The position numbers were made by a program, and so were the translations under genes. Positions 11,425-23,876 of a DNA stretch of 64,000 bases are shown in pieces. How positions within the stretch are numbered: the stretch's first letter is position 1; each line of letters opens with the position of its first letter. This DNA is from Cryptomeria japonica (Eukaryota; Streptophyta; Pinopsida; Cupressales; Cupressaceae). Below the pieces are notes generated by a model. That model ran no database searches. It was not told where the DNA came from and saw only the letters and a list, made by a program, of their open reading frames with translations. The stretch covers positions 62,001 through 126,000 of the forward strand of contig NW_026729184.1 of NCBI RefSeq assembly GCF_030272615.1, read 5' to 3'.

Positions 11425-12485
11425 AACTACATTCATAAAGGATCCTAAAATTCTTAAATTATATCTTCTCATACCACCCCTCTTCTATATATTTAATTTG
11501 ATGATATGTAATTTCTTCCCTTTTGGATTCACACTTATTGTATGAATATAATGTATTTTTTCACTTATTTCAAACCTAATGTATAAGTCGTATCATGATT
11601 TTACATGACATATTAGGTTGTGAGAGTGAAATATTTAAGTGCATTAGTGTATGCACCCTAGAAATAGTATGCTTTGTGATACCAAGGACACTTTGGAGGT
11701 TATCTAAGTCATGGAGAAGGAATAATAACAAAGCCCATGTGCTTCCCTTTATAAGTATAGAGAGAATAACTATCTTATGTGCAAGTGTACAAAATTTTTA
11801 AGTTGTGGTCATTCCAATATAGCTCACAAAGGAAATAATTGTCTATAAATAATGCAATTTAAGAGTCACACAAGAAAGCTATACAAATAATAGGATAGGA
11901 AAGACAAAGGAAAATAAGTTGAGAAAGTAGGTAGTAATGTTCATTTAATGGCACAAGTAAAGAACTGTATGGCATGCTTACCCCTTAGAGCATATAATAA
12001 AATTGAAAGTATAATAATTTCAAGGTTATAGCTTTATTTTAATATTTCATTGAATCCAAAGAATATAACAAAATTAATATAGCATACAAGATCAAATAGT
12101 CAACCATTCACATGAAAGTTGAGAGGATAAAATTTATCTCAAATGACTTTAATTATGGTTTGAGACAACAAGATTACTAAAATAATCATAAATGACCATA
12201 TTTTTGCAATCTCTTCATACAATAAGAAATATGAATATTGTTAAAAAAATTGAGAGTAGTACCCTACGATTCCCTCCTCAAAACCGGATATCCAATTTCA
12301 AACAAAATAATAAAAAACAAAACAAAAATAAAAACAAAAGTTCATTCACATTGTCCCTCTTTTGATCAATACAAACCAATATGAAAATCATGATTTGAAA
12401 AACATATTCACAAACTCATGTAAACTATCATATTCAATGTAATCACAAATTCCTTTTCTATTCAACTACATCCCAACAATATTTT
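11425..12485. repeat. Repeat R, copy 1, right part
   Basis: Homology to R copy 2 resumes at CTACATTCATAAAGG and matches 46912-47905, including the CACCCCTCTTCTATATATTTAA block (11475; 46948). It ends near CAACTACATCCCAACAATA, after which the copies differ. Stops in all frames; no gene seen. Confidence 0.75.
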
Positions 12486-12880
12486 TTTGTTTTTGGTAGT
12501 TAAATTGTTGGAAAGTCCACCTCCTAGTATATTAAAAGAAAATAAAATAAAAGTCCATAAAATATGATTTTCGGAGCTAGAAAAGTATCCTAGCTAACGA
12601 AAAATGGATCTACTACTAGATCCTAAATCTGCCTAGACATATAACAAATAAAGGTTTTGATTTCCAAGGAGAGGATCATCTACCCCCTCATATGTTTGAT
12701 ATCAAATTAGGTGTTACAATTCATAATCCTCCTAAGAAAGGGGCCCTTTGATACATTCAAGCTTGGGAGTGACCTCAGTGAAGATGTAAGGCTAAATGCC
12801 TATGTACAATTCATGAGTGATGATGAAATTATAAATACCAGAGAGTTCAGGTAGTTTGGGGTCATACTAGAGAGCAATAA

Positions 12881-13264
12881 ACAAGGAAGGGCATCAAGCT
12901 CAATGACCTAAGGGATGATGAAAGGTTGAGAATTAATGATGAGTTGTTGAAAGCTTCCAAAGAGAAATTTTCTATTATGACCCTTCAAATGGGGAGATAG
13001 ATTGTAAAAATAAGTGTAGTATTCCTTTTGGAAGGATGGAATATCTCCTCTGCTATAATTTTTGATGAAATAAGGAGGAGACATGATATTGACTTGGAAG
13101 CAATTGATCCAATGCAGAGAGATAAGGTGCTCTTAGGAGTGATTTTTGATGATCATCTTGATCAATTAGTTATTTGGTGTCTTCATCCTATCACAAAGAG
13201 GCCAAGAATGAGTCATGAGATGGACCAATTATTTTGGGATTATTCCAGTCTTATTTTAATATAA
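12881..13264 (+). pseudogene. Unrecognised coding-like fragment
   Basis: One frame stays open from 12881 to the stop at 13262-13264 except for a single TAG at 12998-13000. The peptide is acidic and mostly helical in appearance, with segments LRDDERLRINDELLK, HDIDLEAIDPMQRDK and VIFDDHLDQLVIWCL. It lies in a roughly 750-bp stretch (12486-13236) that replaces, relative to the other copies, the R-B junction at 47908-48372, and its last residues run into B-module DNA. I do not recognise the family; an exon of a captured or transposon gene is possible. Confidence 0.3.
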
Positions 13265-14215
13265 TTCTTTTTTAAATATAAAATTTTCATAATATTTTAA
13301 TAATAAGTCAATTTAATAATACAGGTTTCTTGAATATTAGTTTATTACATATGAGAAAAATGACAAGTATTAAAGGACAAAACTCGTCATGTTTGGTGAA
13401 TGGGGTTTTACAAATCAATATACAACATAGTCGAATTTGAATAAGTTAAAAACTGATGTAAAGTCATTGTAAGCTGATCAAGGCCGGCCTTCATATTTAA
13501 TGGCTAATCTGTTCAAAGTCTTGGTAAATGTCATCTGAAATTGAAGAGGGCCAAGCTCAAATGATGTGGAAAGCTTTATATTTATTTTATAATTGTTTCT
13601 GAGTTCAGCACAGATCAAAATGAAGATGCTTAGTTTGTCCACTACTCTTGTTTTTCTCTGTAGTCAGAGCTTACCATTCATCACATACCATCAAGATGAT
13701 ATTTAATACCCTTAAGGGACAAAAACTTAGCGTATTGAATGGGTAATCCAAAATGATATTTAGAATGTCTGTATTAAAGTCTTGGCCAATGTCGGCTAAG
13801 ATTTAATCGTATATTAGAAATCTGAACACTCATTACCTTCAGCAGCATAGACTTCTGACCATAACAATTGAGGGAGCTTGCAGTCAAAACAGAGATTTGG
13901 CAATCTTTTCCTTAGTTGTTTATGAGATCAAAAATTGGCTTTAGTTTGTGTTTTTCTCTCTACCCACTCCTTAACGTTCATCACATCCCATCAAGATGAT
14001 AACCCATTTTTCTAGAAGAAAAGGACGTTCATGGAGATTAGATCTCAATGGCATACGTAGGAGGACAATGACAATCTGATTTAGAATGGATATTACAAAA
14101 CTTTTGGTGCTAAACAATAAAATAAATTAATAAAAAAGGCCAAAAAAAACTATAGTAATTTATAGTTGTGAAATGTAAGCTTAAGTAATTCTAATGTAAT
14201 GATGAAATTTATATA
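13237..14215. repeat. Repeat B, copy 1
   Basis: It starts at TTCCAGTCTTATTTTA and matches 17985-18740 and 48373-49215, with a divergent partial copy at 32341-32880. Landmarks are AAGGCCGGCCTTCATATTTA (13481), ACATCCCATCAAGATGATAA (13982) and CAATGGCATACG (14047). No open frame is conserved between copies. Confidence 0.75.
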
Positions 14216-16764
14216 TTTATATATTTTGGATCATGTAGATCTAGTTTGGGATGGACATAGAGATCTACTAGGACTTTCTCTTGAGAGTACTTGAAGTGGC
14301 AACGATTCTTGGCTTTCTCATTATCTCATATAAGTAGATTAATTGCAGTATTAGAGGTTCCATTAATTAGGCCCATTCCTAATTATTTATGCAACATGAT
14401 AGGAAGCCTCAAGGCAAAATTTGAAGTGGTCAAACAAGTCTTTATTATCCACATGATGTACATACAAAAGATAGGAGATGTGCTCAAAAGTTTTTAGTGC
14501 TTGGTCATAAGCCACATGACTATCTTGTTTGGCAAAGGGAGGAGAAAAGTGGAACGAAGAACGATCTTTGGACCTAAGTAAGAATGAAATATATATATAT
14601 TAGAACAAAAGAGGACCAAATATTTTCTAATATCATTACAGATGTACAACTCCTCTGAGAAAGTTGGGGTCATATATGGATGCACTGCCAAGATTGCACT
14701 TTAGAATGATAAGAATGGAGGTGGTAAGGTCAAAGATAGAAGATAAATACTTCCAGCAACATATTAGACGACTTAAATAATTCAAGTAGCATGGATTTGA
14801 TTATCTCTAAAACTTTCTCTTTTCCTTCAAATTTTTCAAATTTTGAAATTTGCAGTTTCCAGCTTTTTTTTAATTTGTTGCTCCCTTTTGCTTTTCTCGA
14901 GTGTAATAAGGTTAAAAAGGAATATTTCTTGGATGAATCACAAATATTTGATCTCTCTGAAGATATTAAATTTTATCCTTCTTATTAAATGCATATTTTT
15001 TATAAGAGTTTGTAAGTTACTCTCTATTAATGTGTATTTTAATAGGTCTATAGGGTTATCATACTTTTCAGCTTGATAAGGGAGATTGAGAAATGAAAAG
15101 GAGGTTTCTAGATCATCTCCAAAACCTACCACCGGTGGAGGAAGATAGAGGAATGTCTATTCTTGTCAAGGAACTCAAAAGGTTGTTTGTTTTTTTCTTG
15201 TCGGGTGATTACCTAATATTTTTATATTGTAAAAGGCTCGAAGCTTGTTGCATCCTCACTTTTTATATAAGAGGATAATCAAAGCCCTTTTTTCTTCTTC
15301 TTATTCTTTGACTTCTAAACACACTACTAAGCTCAAAAAATTCTAATAGAGATGCAAGTATATTGATTCACCAATGGTGAATAATATGCAAAAGAACTCA
15401 CAGTTTTTACAATATAGTACTGTAATCAGTTACATGTCCTACTTGGAATAATCTTGCAAAGGATATGTATAAGTACTTTAGAATTATATAAACATCTTGA
15501 TTTCAAATTAAATGATTTCCAAGTTGTTCCTTTTACTTGTTATCCAGAATCTGATATGAATTAATGAAATTAAGGAATTTTTATTCATGTGTCTACACTA
15601 TGTTATTGAGTTTGAATAAGTTTTAGTTTATTCTATAGTAGAAGATTAAAATTGCTTACTCTATTCAAAAGGATCCTATGTAGAGAACAAGTATTAAGTT
15701 GCAATTGGGAGATTCATTTCACGCTATGATTGATATCAGATATTAGTCATATTAGGCAAAAGATAGTGCAGAGTCTATACATTTATTATTGTAATAATGG
15801 TTCATCTAGCCCAATGGATAAGGAATTGATCATGGTATTTTATTATTAACTGTGGCAAAAGGGAAAATTTTATCTAAAATTCAATTAGAGATTTTATTTT
15901 ATGAATTTCATTTTGAAAAATTAGGATAGTTAGTTCTCATAGTGATCAGAATATATAAAAAGGTGAAAGCTTCATCCTAAAGGTTTTAAAGTTTATTGAA
16001 TCACTCAATAGGCTATGAACATATCTATTATAGTATTGAACAAGTCATAAATATCAAGGATGCTATTAAAAGGGACAACCACCTAGTTCCTAAAGAGCAT
16101 AAAGTGTAGAGAGAGTGACTAGTTCCTTATCCCTAGTTATTACTATGTCAATTCGTCTACTAATCCAGGGCTTTGAAGATTAAGGTTGGCATCTCATAGA
16201 GGGATTTTGGAGTAATTAGTTGGAAACACCAACACCCTACACACCCCTTCATATCACTTGGATATAAATGCCCATCCTTTGCTTGTCCTTTTTTCTCTAT
16301 TAAATACTTTATAATATCTATGGTATCAAACTCAATACCAAATCTTAATTACCTAGAAAACAAACTTTGGAAATTTGTCTTCTCCTACTGAGCTACCAAG
16401 AGGGAACCCCCAAAGTTGAGATCTTAGTCTATGCTTCATTTTGGTCCACCAAAGATGTGGCTCTAGATGTCAAATTTTCTACCATCTACTGCATTAAATT
16501 CACCATTTTTAAAAATTTATTTATTGTCTCCCATTCTATTAAATGATGAATCTGGCATGATGTTCCATTAATAATCTCACATTTTGAAGAAAGAAATCAA
16601 CCTCCACAATCTATTCAAATCACCTGAATGTAAATCTCAAAATTCACTAGTCATATCCCATCATCAATCTTAGACTCATCAATTTGATATTAAATTCATC
16701 GCATCATTATTATCACGCTCTGATACCAACCAATCTATCCAATCAACGATTCAAAATAAAAATT
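14216..16764. other. Stretch without recognised gene
   Basis: AT-rich DNA with only short open frames (for example 14291-14497 and 15093-15278), whose codons show no known domain. Nothing here matches the other repeats in the window by eye. It may be old transposon DNA. Confidence 0.5.
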
Positions 16765-16975
16765 TAACTTCACCACTTCAGCCAAACAATCGTCTAAAAA
16801 AGCCACTTTAACTTTGCCATCCTGCCAGTCTAGTCAATACGCTAGAAAGGTAAGCCAACTTTGCCACCCCAGCCAAACAATTTTCTAAAAAAGACACCTT
16901 AACTTTGCCACCCTACCAGTCTAGTCAATGAACTAGAAAGGTAAGCCAACTTTGCCACCTTAGCATATGGCCATC
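16765..16975. repeat. 91-bp tandem repeat, about 2.3 units
   Basis: AGCCAAACAAT begins at 16780 and again at 16871, and GGTAAGCCAACTTTGCCACC recurs at the same 91-bp distance. Units differ at several bases, so the array is not young. No coding role is apparent. Confidence 0.8.
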
Positions 16976-17039
16976 CAAAAAGGCAACATGTTGTCATCAT
17001 ATCAACTAAAAATTAATATTCCTTTAACTTATCATTCAA

Positions 17040-17440
17040 TTTTAGAAGCTCGCTTGGATAAATTATCTACCCAATCATTCACTTCTCTATAAATGTGGCT
17101 TAATTTTAAATCTTTGAATTTTCTAATTAATTCCTTAATCGAATGTAGTCATCATGCCAGCATCCAATTAGGAGTATGGCTCATTCAAATTACATTCATT
17201 GATATCATTGAGTCACCTTCTAAATGAAATTTCTTAGCCCCCATCTTTAACCCCATTTGTAGCCCAAGTAGCATTACTCTAAATTTTGCCATGTTATTGG
17301 TAGTCTCCTCCAAGGCCCTAAAATTTTCAACAATAATATTATCATTCTCATCCCTAGAAATACATCCAATTCCTCCTAGACCAGGGTTACCCTTGGTTGC
17401 CCCATAGAAAATTTATTTTGACCCATCTAGGTTCTAGGGC
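17040..17440 (-). pseudogene. LINE-type RNase H domain relic
   Basis: Minus-strand reading gives WVKINF, then after a one-base frameshift TKGNPGLGGIGCISRDEND, followed by NNMAKFRVMLLGLQMGLK and LEGDSMISMNVI. This is the RVT_3-type RNase H found at the C-terminus of plant L1-like LINE ORF2: the first-strand region (K-N-D-G-x-x-x-G-N-P-G) and the E-G-D-S motif are recognisable, although the first catalytic Asp is lost at the frameshift. Stops follow at once. It lies next to B-module copy 2 at 17513. No RT domain is nearby, so it is a 3' fragment. Confidence 0.75.
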
Positions 17441-17512
17441 CTTCCACTTAGTCTCAATCTTGGAGGAGGAAGGGTGATTAAGTAGCCCAAGCCCATTAGC
17501 AAGGGAAACAAT

Positions 17513-18740
17513 CCAAAAATATTAAGACTATTACAAATGTAAAGTATGAATGTTATAGATTGTGATATGAATTGAGTAGACATTACCACACTACACTAGC
17601 CCTAGTATGGTGTGGTAGTTGCTGAAAATATGACCTCGCCATTAATCTTTAAAATTGATTTTCTTTAAAAGGAATGTTTCACTTAACAATATGCATTCTC
17701 CCTTTCAAACTTGTAGTCTCTCAAATGAGCATAACAAAAGGGAGACTAATAAAAATTTGAGATAATCCAAAATAATCATTACCTTCTCTTTCCAACTAAT
17801 CCTAAGGTTGAGTATTATCTTAGAGTTATCTATCAAGTTTACTTAAATTTTAATTATATTTTACCACTTATATCCATATTCCATTCAAATGCTACATCTA
17901 AGAATTTTATAAATCGAGTCAACATAGAAACACAAAATATGGCCAACTCATAATTAAACTTTAATATTACATGAACTTATTGTTCCAGTCTTATTTTATA
18001 TAATTGTTTTTTAATATAAAATTGGATAATATGTTAATAATAAGTCAATTTAATAATACGACTATCTTGAATATTAGTTTATTACATATGAGAAAAATGA
18101 CAAGTATTAAAGGACAAAACTTGTCATGTTTGGCGAATGGGCCTTTACAAATCAATTATATATAACATATTTGAATTCGTAGAAGTTAAAAACTGATGTA
18201 AAGTCATTGCAAGCTAATTGTGGTTGGTCTTCATATTGAATGGCTAATCCAAAATGATATTTTCCAATTTTTGTGTCAAAGCCTTGGCCAATGTCCTCTT
18301 AAATTGAACAAGGGCAAGCTAAGATAGCTTGGAAAGATTTATATTTATTTCTTAATTGTTTTTTTGTGTTTAGCATAGATCAAACTCAAGATATCTTAGT
18401 TTATCCCTTGTTCTTGTTTTCCTCTATACTCAAAGCTTACCATTATCACACCCTTAAAGAACAAAACTTAACATATTGAATGGTTTGATCCAAAATGATA
18501 TTTAGAATGCCTATATTAAAGTCTTGGTTGAGGTAGGCTAAGATTTAACTGTAAATTAGAAATATAACACTCACTACCTTCACCAAGATAGATTTATGAC
18601 CATTTCAACTTTTTAATAACAATTTGAGGATCTTGTGGTAAAAGCAATGACTTGGAAACAATTTCCTTAGTTGTTTATGAGATCAGTACCAATCAAAAAA
18701 TGTCTTTAGCTTGTCTTCTAGTCTTGTTTTTTTATATCCA
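17513..18740. repeat. R-B junction module and repeat B, copy 2
   Basis: 17513-17984 matches 47908-48372 (landmark ATTAATCTTTAAAATTGATT at 17641; 48033). 17985-18740 matches repeat B. The copy lacks the last part of B (the ATGGATATTACAAAAC block). About 80-85% identical by eye. Confidence 0.75.
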
Positions 18741-19938
18741 TAGACTAATAATTGTCTAGATGTATGGTATGTACATGGTTTAGTTTTCTACACATGTTTT
18801 ATAATTTCGGTGAGGAATGAAATCACTTTGATTGGCTTATATATGTTTCTTAAGGAGTTAGATGAAGGTTATTTATGCTTTTGGTCTTTATTCTATGGTT
18901 GAGAAAAATTGTCTAAGGGTCAAACAACATATTTTCCTAAGTCTGCAAGTTATTATTTTGGTCCACAATCCTATGCCTTGTAGGGTTTGGCCTTGTGGTT
19001 TTCAAGATATGATTTTCAATCACTAAGTAGCTATTTCCAGGATTTTCATGTCATAATATATTCTACAATAGGTGTTAGATGTGGCTATTGTCTAGTTTAT
19101 GCTAGAAAAATGTAATATATCTCTAATGTTCACTAGAATTATTTTGTAGAATTATTTTAGAGAGTTTCATACCTTAGGTAAGAACTTATCATTTTAAGTT
19201 TTTTAAGTGTATTTAGTCTCTATCCTTACAAGGATATGCTTTCTATCTCACCATCACAATTATGGAAGAGGAAATACTAAAATGATATTTGACTTAGGAA
19301 ATCCCGTATATAGAAGAACAACTTCCCCTTTGTTTGTCTTTAGGTCCAAATTTGACAATGAAAAGTTATAAACAAATAAAGTAGACATTGAAAAATTATC
19401 TCAAACTTCAAATGCATGAAAACCTTGAAACACATGTTTGCAACACCCCTATCCTATTGGTTTTACCCTAGTTTCAAGGAGGCATGTGTGTAGATCCTTC
19501 TGATCCTATTTTGGTTGTCTCCAAACCATCCAATGTCTTTAGAAACAAGTACACAATGCTTCCATCTGACATAGTCAACTCTAGATATTAATTCTAGGTT
19601 CTTCTCTATATGTACATTCTAGATCTATATTATTGTTTTTATATTTTATGTTACATTTTATCTATATAACTCAAGTTTATTACATACATTCAACAACCTC
19701 AATCTCTTGCAATAAAGGAGTTCATAATATCTATGCCTAACTCTCCTTTGAGGGATAATAGCTAGGCCTTACATGTTCTAATATAATGTAGCATTGAGAC
19801 CTTCTAGGTCGTATTGATTAGTCTAGGGATCTTATTTCCTCTATTTTAATCCTATCACATGTGTATCTTTCCATGATATAAGGATGTCTCCCAATAAGTT
19901 AATATTCAATCATCACATAATAGAGATATATTGGCATC
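18741..19938. other. Stretch without recognised gene
   Basis: No conserved domain, long open frame or match to other repeats was seen. Composition is AT-rich intergenic-type. Confidence 0.5.
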
Positions 19939-21131
19939 TGTAAATTGGAAAATTGGACTCTAGTGACTCCCCACCTAGGACAGAGAAAGGAAGTCACTAG
20001 GATGATTTTCACTTGGATGAACTTTACATTCAAAAGAGGGGCTTGAATCCACTAGATCCAAATCCAAGGGAAACAAGGATGTGAATTCCAAGTGGATTGC
20101 AAGGGTTCAAGAGTGATTTACCCTCTTTTGTATATGATAAAGTTGACTTGTTGACTATGTGGAACAAAGAGAGAGATTGAGTGAAATGAGGAGCTATCAG
20201 TTTGGGATCACATTGTAACTTCGAATATAAGCTAATTAGATTGATACGGATCTTCCATGCAATTTTGGAGAAAAGTTATCAGGACCGTGGTGACAATGTA
20301 CATGGTCCTCCACAAAATCCATGAAATGAAAAGGGTTCTTTCATCTCTACAAATGAAGCCCAAACCTGCAATTACAACTGTACACCTGCAACCTACACAT
20401 AGAAAAGAGAGGGAGAGGGGTTGTGGATAGGGTTTTGCCTCAGGCAAACCCTGGTTGAGGAATCAACCTTGAAAGAAAGTAATTGCAAATGCTTGAATGT
20501 AAACAATGGAATTGTATACCTTGTAGATCTGCAGCTTGTTGATGATGATTTCTTTTCTTCTTGAATGTAATCATAAGTGTTGTATGAAATGGCATGTAAC
20601 ATGAAAAAACCCTAACACACACGCATTCTTTCAAATGAATATTGTAATATTGATCCCATGGATGGATGAAGAACACTTGAATGCTTGAATACTTGATCAT
20701 GTATATTTTTTCCTATGCTTTCTTATCATCCCTTTGCTTGAATTTTGCCTCCTTGCAAATGAGAAAACCAACTCCCTTTGATGCATGCCTTAGAAGATTA
20801 ATTCATCTCACCAAAAGTCGACATCGAGGAGATTTGGGATCCCAAAGTGCATATAGGGCCGAGGGGACCTATCTTGGGGCCACTCTAAGAGGGTGAGATA
20901 TGGGCACCACACCCTTGTGCAAGGGGGATATGGGTGCCATGCCCTTGTCATGCCCTATCTTGGGGCCCAGACAGGGTCTTGAGTCTATCTCAAGGCTCAA
21001 ACAAGAAGGGATCAATGGGGTGAACATGCATAAAGAGGTCTTGGTCAGAAAAGAGGGTGTTTTCGCCAAAGTGAGGACTTTGAATTTGGTTAAAATTGCA
21101 AGAGGCACAATTTTATGACACTACAACATCA
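19939..21131 (-). mobile_element. Candidate LTR, possibly Ty3/gypsy type
   Basis: The stretch can be read as TGTAAATTGG...ACAACATCA, with TG...CA ends, followed at 21132-21164 by a pyrimidine-rich run (ACATCCCTCCCCCTCTCTCT) that would be the polypurine tract of a minus-strand element. It is less AT-rich than its surroundings, with short internal repeats around 20900-20990 (GGGGGATATGGGTGCCATG). No target duplication, PBS or coding region supports it, so the call rests on structure only. Confidence 0.35.
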
Positions 21132-23876
21132 TTAAGACATCCCTCCCCCTCTCTCTATGACCTCCAAACAAAATCACCCTACAATGAATTGTCTAACACC
21201 TACTATGAATACTCTATGTGATCCATCTATTTGTATTTTCCTATCCTTTGTTGCCCAAAGATAGAGGACTCCCCAAATTGCTAATAGGTTAGAGCACTAC
21301 AATGTGATCCCATGCGCAAATTTATATTAAAGCCACATGCCCTAGACCCCATCCATCTTTTTAAATGATTAAATGCAAATCCTTTTTATAAATGGCTCAT
21401 GCAAGCCCCCATGCAAATAGTTGCCTACACTCCACCATATCTATAATGAATTTGGCTATGCTAATGTGGAAAGAGCATCCTCCCTTCCTAAGCAGATTAA
21501 TACTACTAACAAGAGCTAGCATCATCAATGGGAAATTTACAATCATCCCTCTATATGCATCCATATTTAGTGTCTTAGGTCTCCTCGCTCGAGGTCTTCT
21601 TTCCTATACGGTTGCTACAATATATTATTCACATCTACACTTAGTGTGTAAATTATTCAAGTTAAAATAAATTCTCTTAATATTCACCATACATCCCCAA
21701 GGGTAATTATTTTCTCCCTCATAACAAGATGAAAGGCGCTCATCTCGAATTGTCACCTCTCTACTAGTGTTGCAACCATAACCATGTGCTCAAATGGTTG
21801 TCATACTCACTATATACTCAACCTTATAAGCTCATGAAATATCACTTGATCTACACCTCCCAAGCTCATCGTCAAGCTCTATACTCCTGATTTCCACTCT
21901 TATGTCTCTAGTAACTGTAAATACCCTTGCATGATGTTCAATAACACCAATCAATCCCCATAAATCAGCTGATATACTTCTTTCCATGTATCACCATTCC
22001 CTAGCCTTTTCCCTCCTAAGCTCAATCATTGAGTTACCAAACACATTCATTAGGTTTTATATACATCAATTATGCTTTTACCTAATCATTATTTTACATA
22101 ATCATTATGATTACATGGCTACTATAATTTAGTAAAATTATTTCACATTTTATGGAGTCACTAATTAGCTTCACAACAACCACAACCCTTAACAAAGCCA
22201 CTCCATCCCTTAACATATCTACCAATTCATATTTTTACTACTTCAATAGTTGCATCATTTGACCTAATCTACCCCTTATTAATGACGCGTAAATGCATGA
22301 AATGATCAAGATGAGAGTATGTACCATTAGCCCTCACTCCTCCAGACATCAATACCATCTCACTCTCTTTACCTAGTACTCATTAATCCATGCATTCTCT
22401 ATCTGAACTTTGCTTCTCTTCTACCATGTTCTCACTTCACTATTAGCTAGGGTAAAAATTAATTTTTTTACCCCTAGCCCCATTTATTCAACCCATTTCA
22501 TTATTTTTTATTCCATTTATTCCTCCCATCTCCTTTTTTCATTATCTTTCTCTTTTTATCCATATTTTTTCTCTTTTATCCATTTTTTAACCCACCTACC
22601 CTCTCAAGGGGGAATCCATCTTTCACCACATTTCTTCTATTTCTTCTATACCAAAGCATCTTTTCTCTTCTTAATTCTTAGAGTGACCTATATTTTATTT
22701 TTCTTCAAAATAAAGTTATTTTAACATCATTTCAAATATAATTGAAATGCAAACACCTCAAACTAACACTTTGTTGGACTTGATAATTCCTTTGATTATT
22801 GATCATTTACATTTGATCAATTATTCTCATTCTTGTCGTCAATATTATTTAAATATTCTTTATTATTTAAAATATTTTCCACTAATTTTGTTATTCTTGT
22901 TTCTCATCTAAAATTATTATTTCATTGATCTCTAAGGTCTAACCCTTGGTAAATAATTATTTGAAAATGATTTAATTAGACCTTTTAATCCTCTTCATCA
23001 ATTAAATAAATAATTTTATTTATTTGATTGATCATCTTGTTCACTTTCTATTTTCTAATCTAATTCTCTATATCTCTTAATGTCCCTCTAATCATGTACA
23101 CATTGGATAATCAATTATTAACTTTAGTTTTTAGCCACCCAAGTTTCTACCCATGTAATTAACATTGTGCACAAACACCACAAAGCAATTAGGCAAAACT
23201 AATTTAATAGTACAATTAGGAGATTAATATAGTTTATTAATGGATACCTATATTTTTTTCAATTTATTAATAGGCTAATATTGAGCATTTGTATTTTGTA
23301 ATGATTGACTAATTGAGGTTTTTTTAGGTTGTTCTGGTAGTGTCACATACAATTACACATAGAAGGATACCAATGAGATTGATTTAAGAGATAAGTGGTC
23401 ATATGTTGGTGACTTTTTTTAGCTAGTTGAAATTTAAATTATTAAAAAAAATATATAATTAAAATATAATTTATTGTAAAATTGTAAAATATTATGTATC
23501 TAATAACTACCTCTTAATAATTCAGTATGTAGATAGTGATTTCTAATAAGAGCTCATGTATTGCATTACAAAAACTTGTGAATTTAAAATATACGACAAC
23601 ATAGAAAAAAATTGTTAATTTGAATTATTATTTTTTGTTTAATATGATGAAATATTTTAATTTAATTTTCTATTAGAAAATCCATCTTCATCATTATTAA
23701 TTTGAAAAAAAACTAAAGAAAACAAAATAAAAAAATCTAGAAACATAACTTCTGATGAAATTATTAAGAAGTAATTTGTAGGCACTGATATCCCTAATCT
23801 ATTTATTCCTCCATTCCATTCTATTCTCTTCAATGGCCTTCTGTTTTTCCCCTGCCTCACAAGAGTTTTGTCTTAC
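21132..23876. other. Stretch upstream of the kinase gene, no gene seen
   Basis: It may begin with the internal part of the candidate gypsy-type element. 22440-22690 is strongly pyrimidine-rich (runs of T and C), which produces a hydrophobic open frame with no domain. 23400-23700 is very AT-rich. The promoter of the kinase gene must lie at its right end, but no clear TATA box is placed correctly. Confidence 0.5.

Noticed and set aside
15793-15830. tRNA-like string (GGTTCATCTAGCCCAATGGA)
   Set aside because: No acceptor stem or full cloverleaf can be formed around it.
19939-21131. Solo LTR reading with target duplication
   Set aside because: The flanks (GCATC left, TTAAG right) do not match, so only an LTR with PPT is offered, at low confidence.
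22410-22724. Hydrophobic open frame of 104 codons
   Set aside because: It lies in a T/C-rich tract; composition alone produces it, and no domain was recognised.
23868-23876. Start of the receptor gene at 23868
   Set aside because: The codon there is TTG; plant nuclear genes start with ATG. The first in-frame ATG is 23877, giving a good signal peptide.
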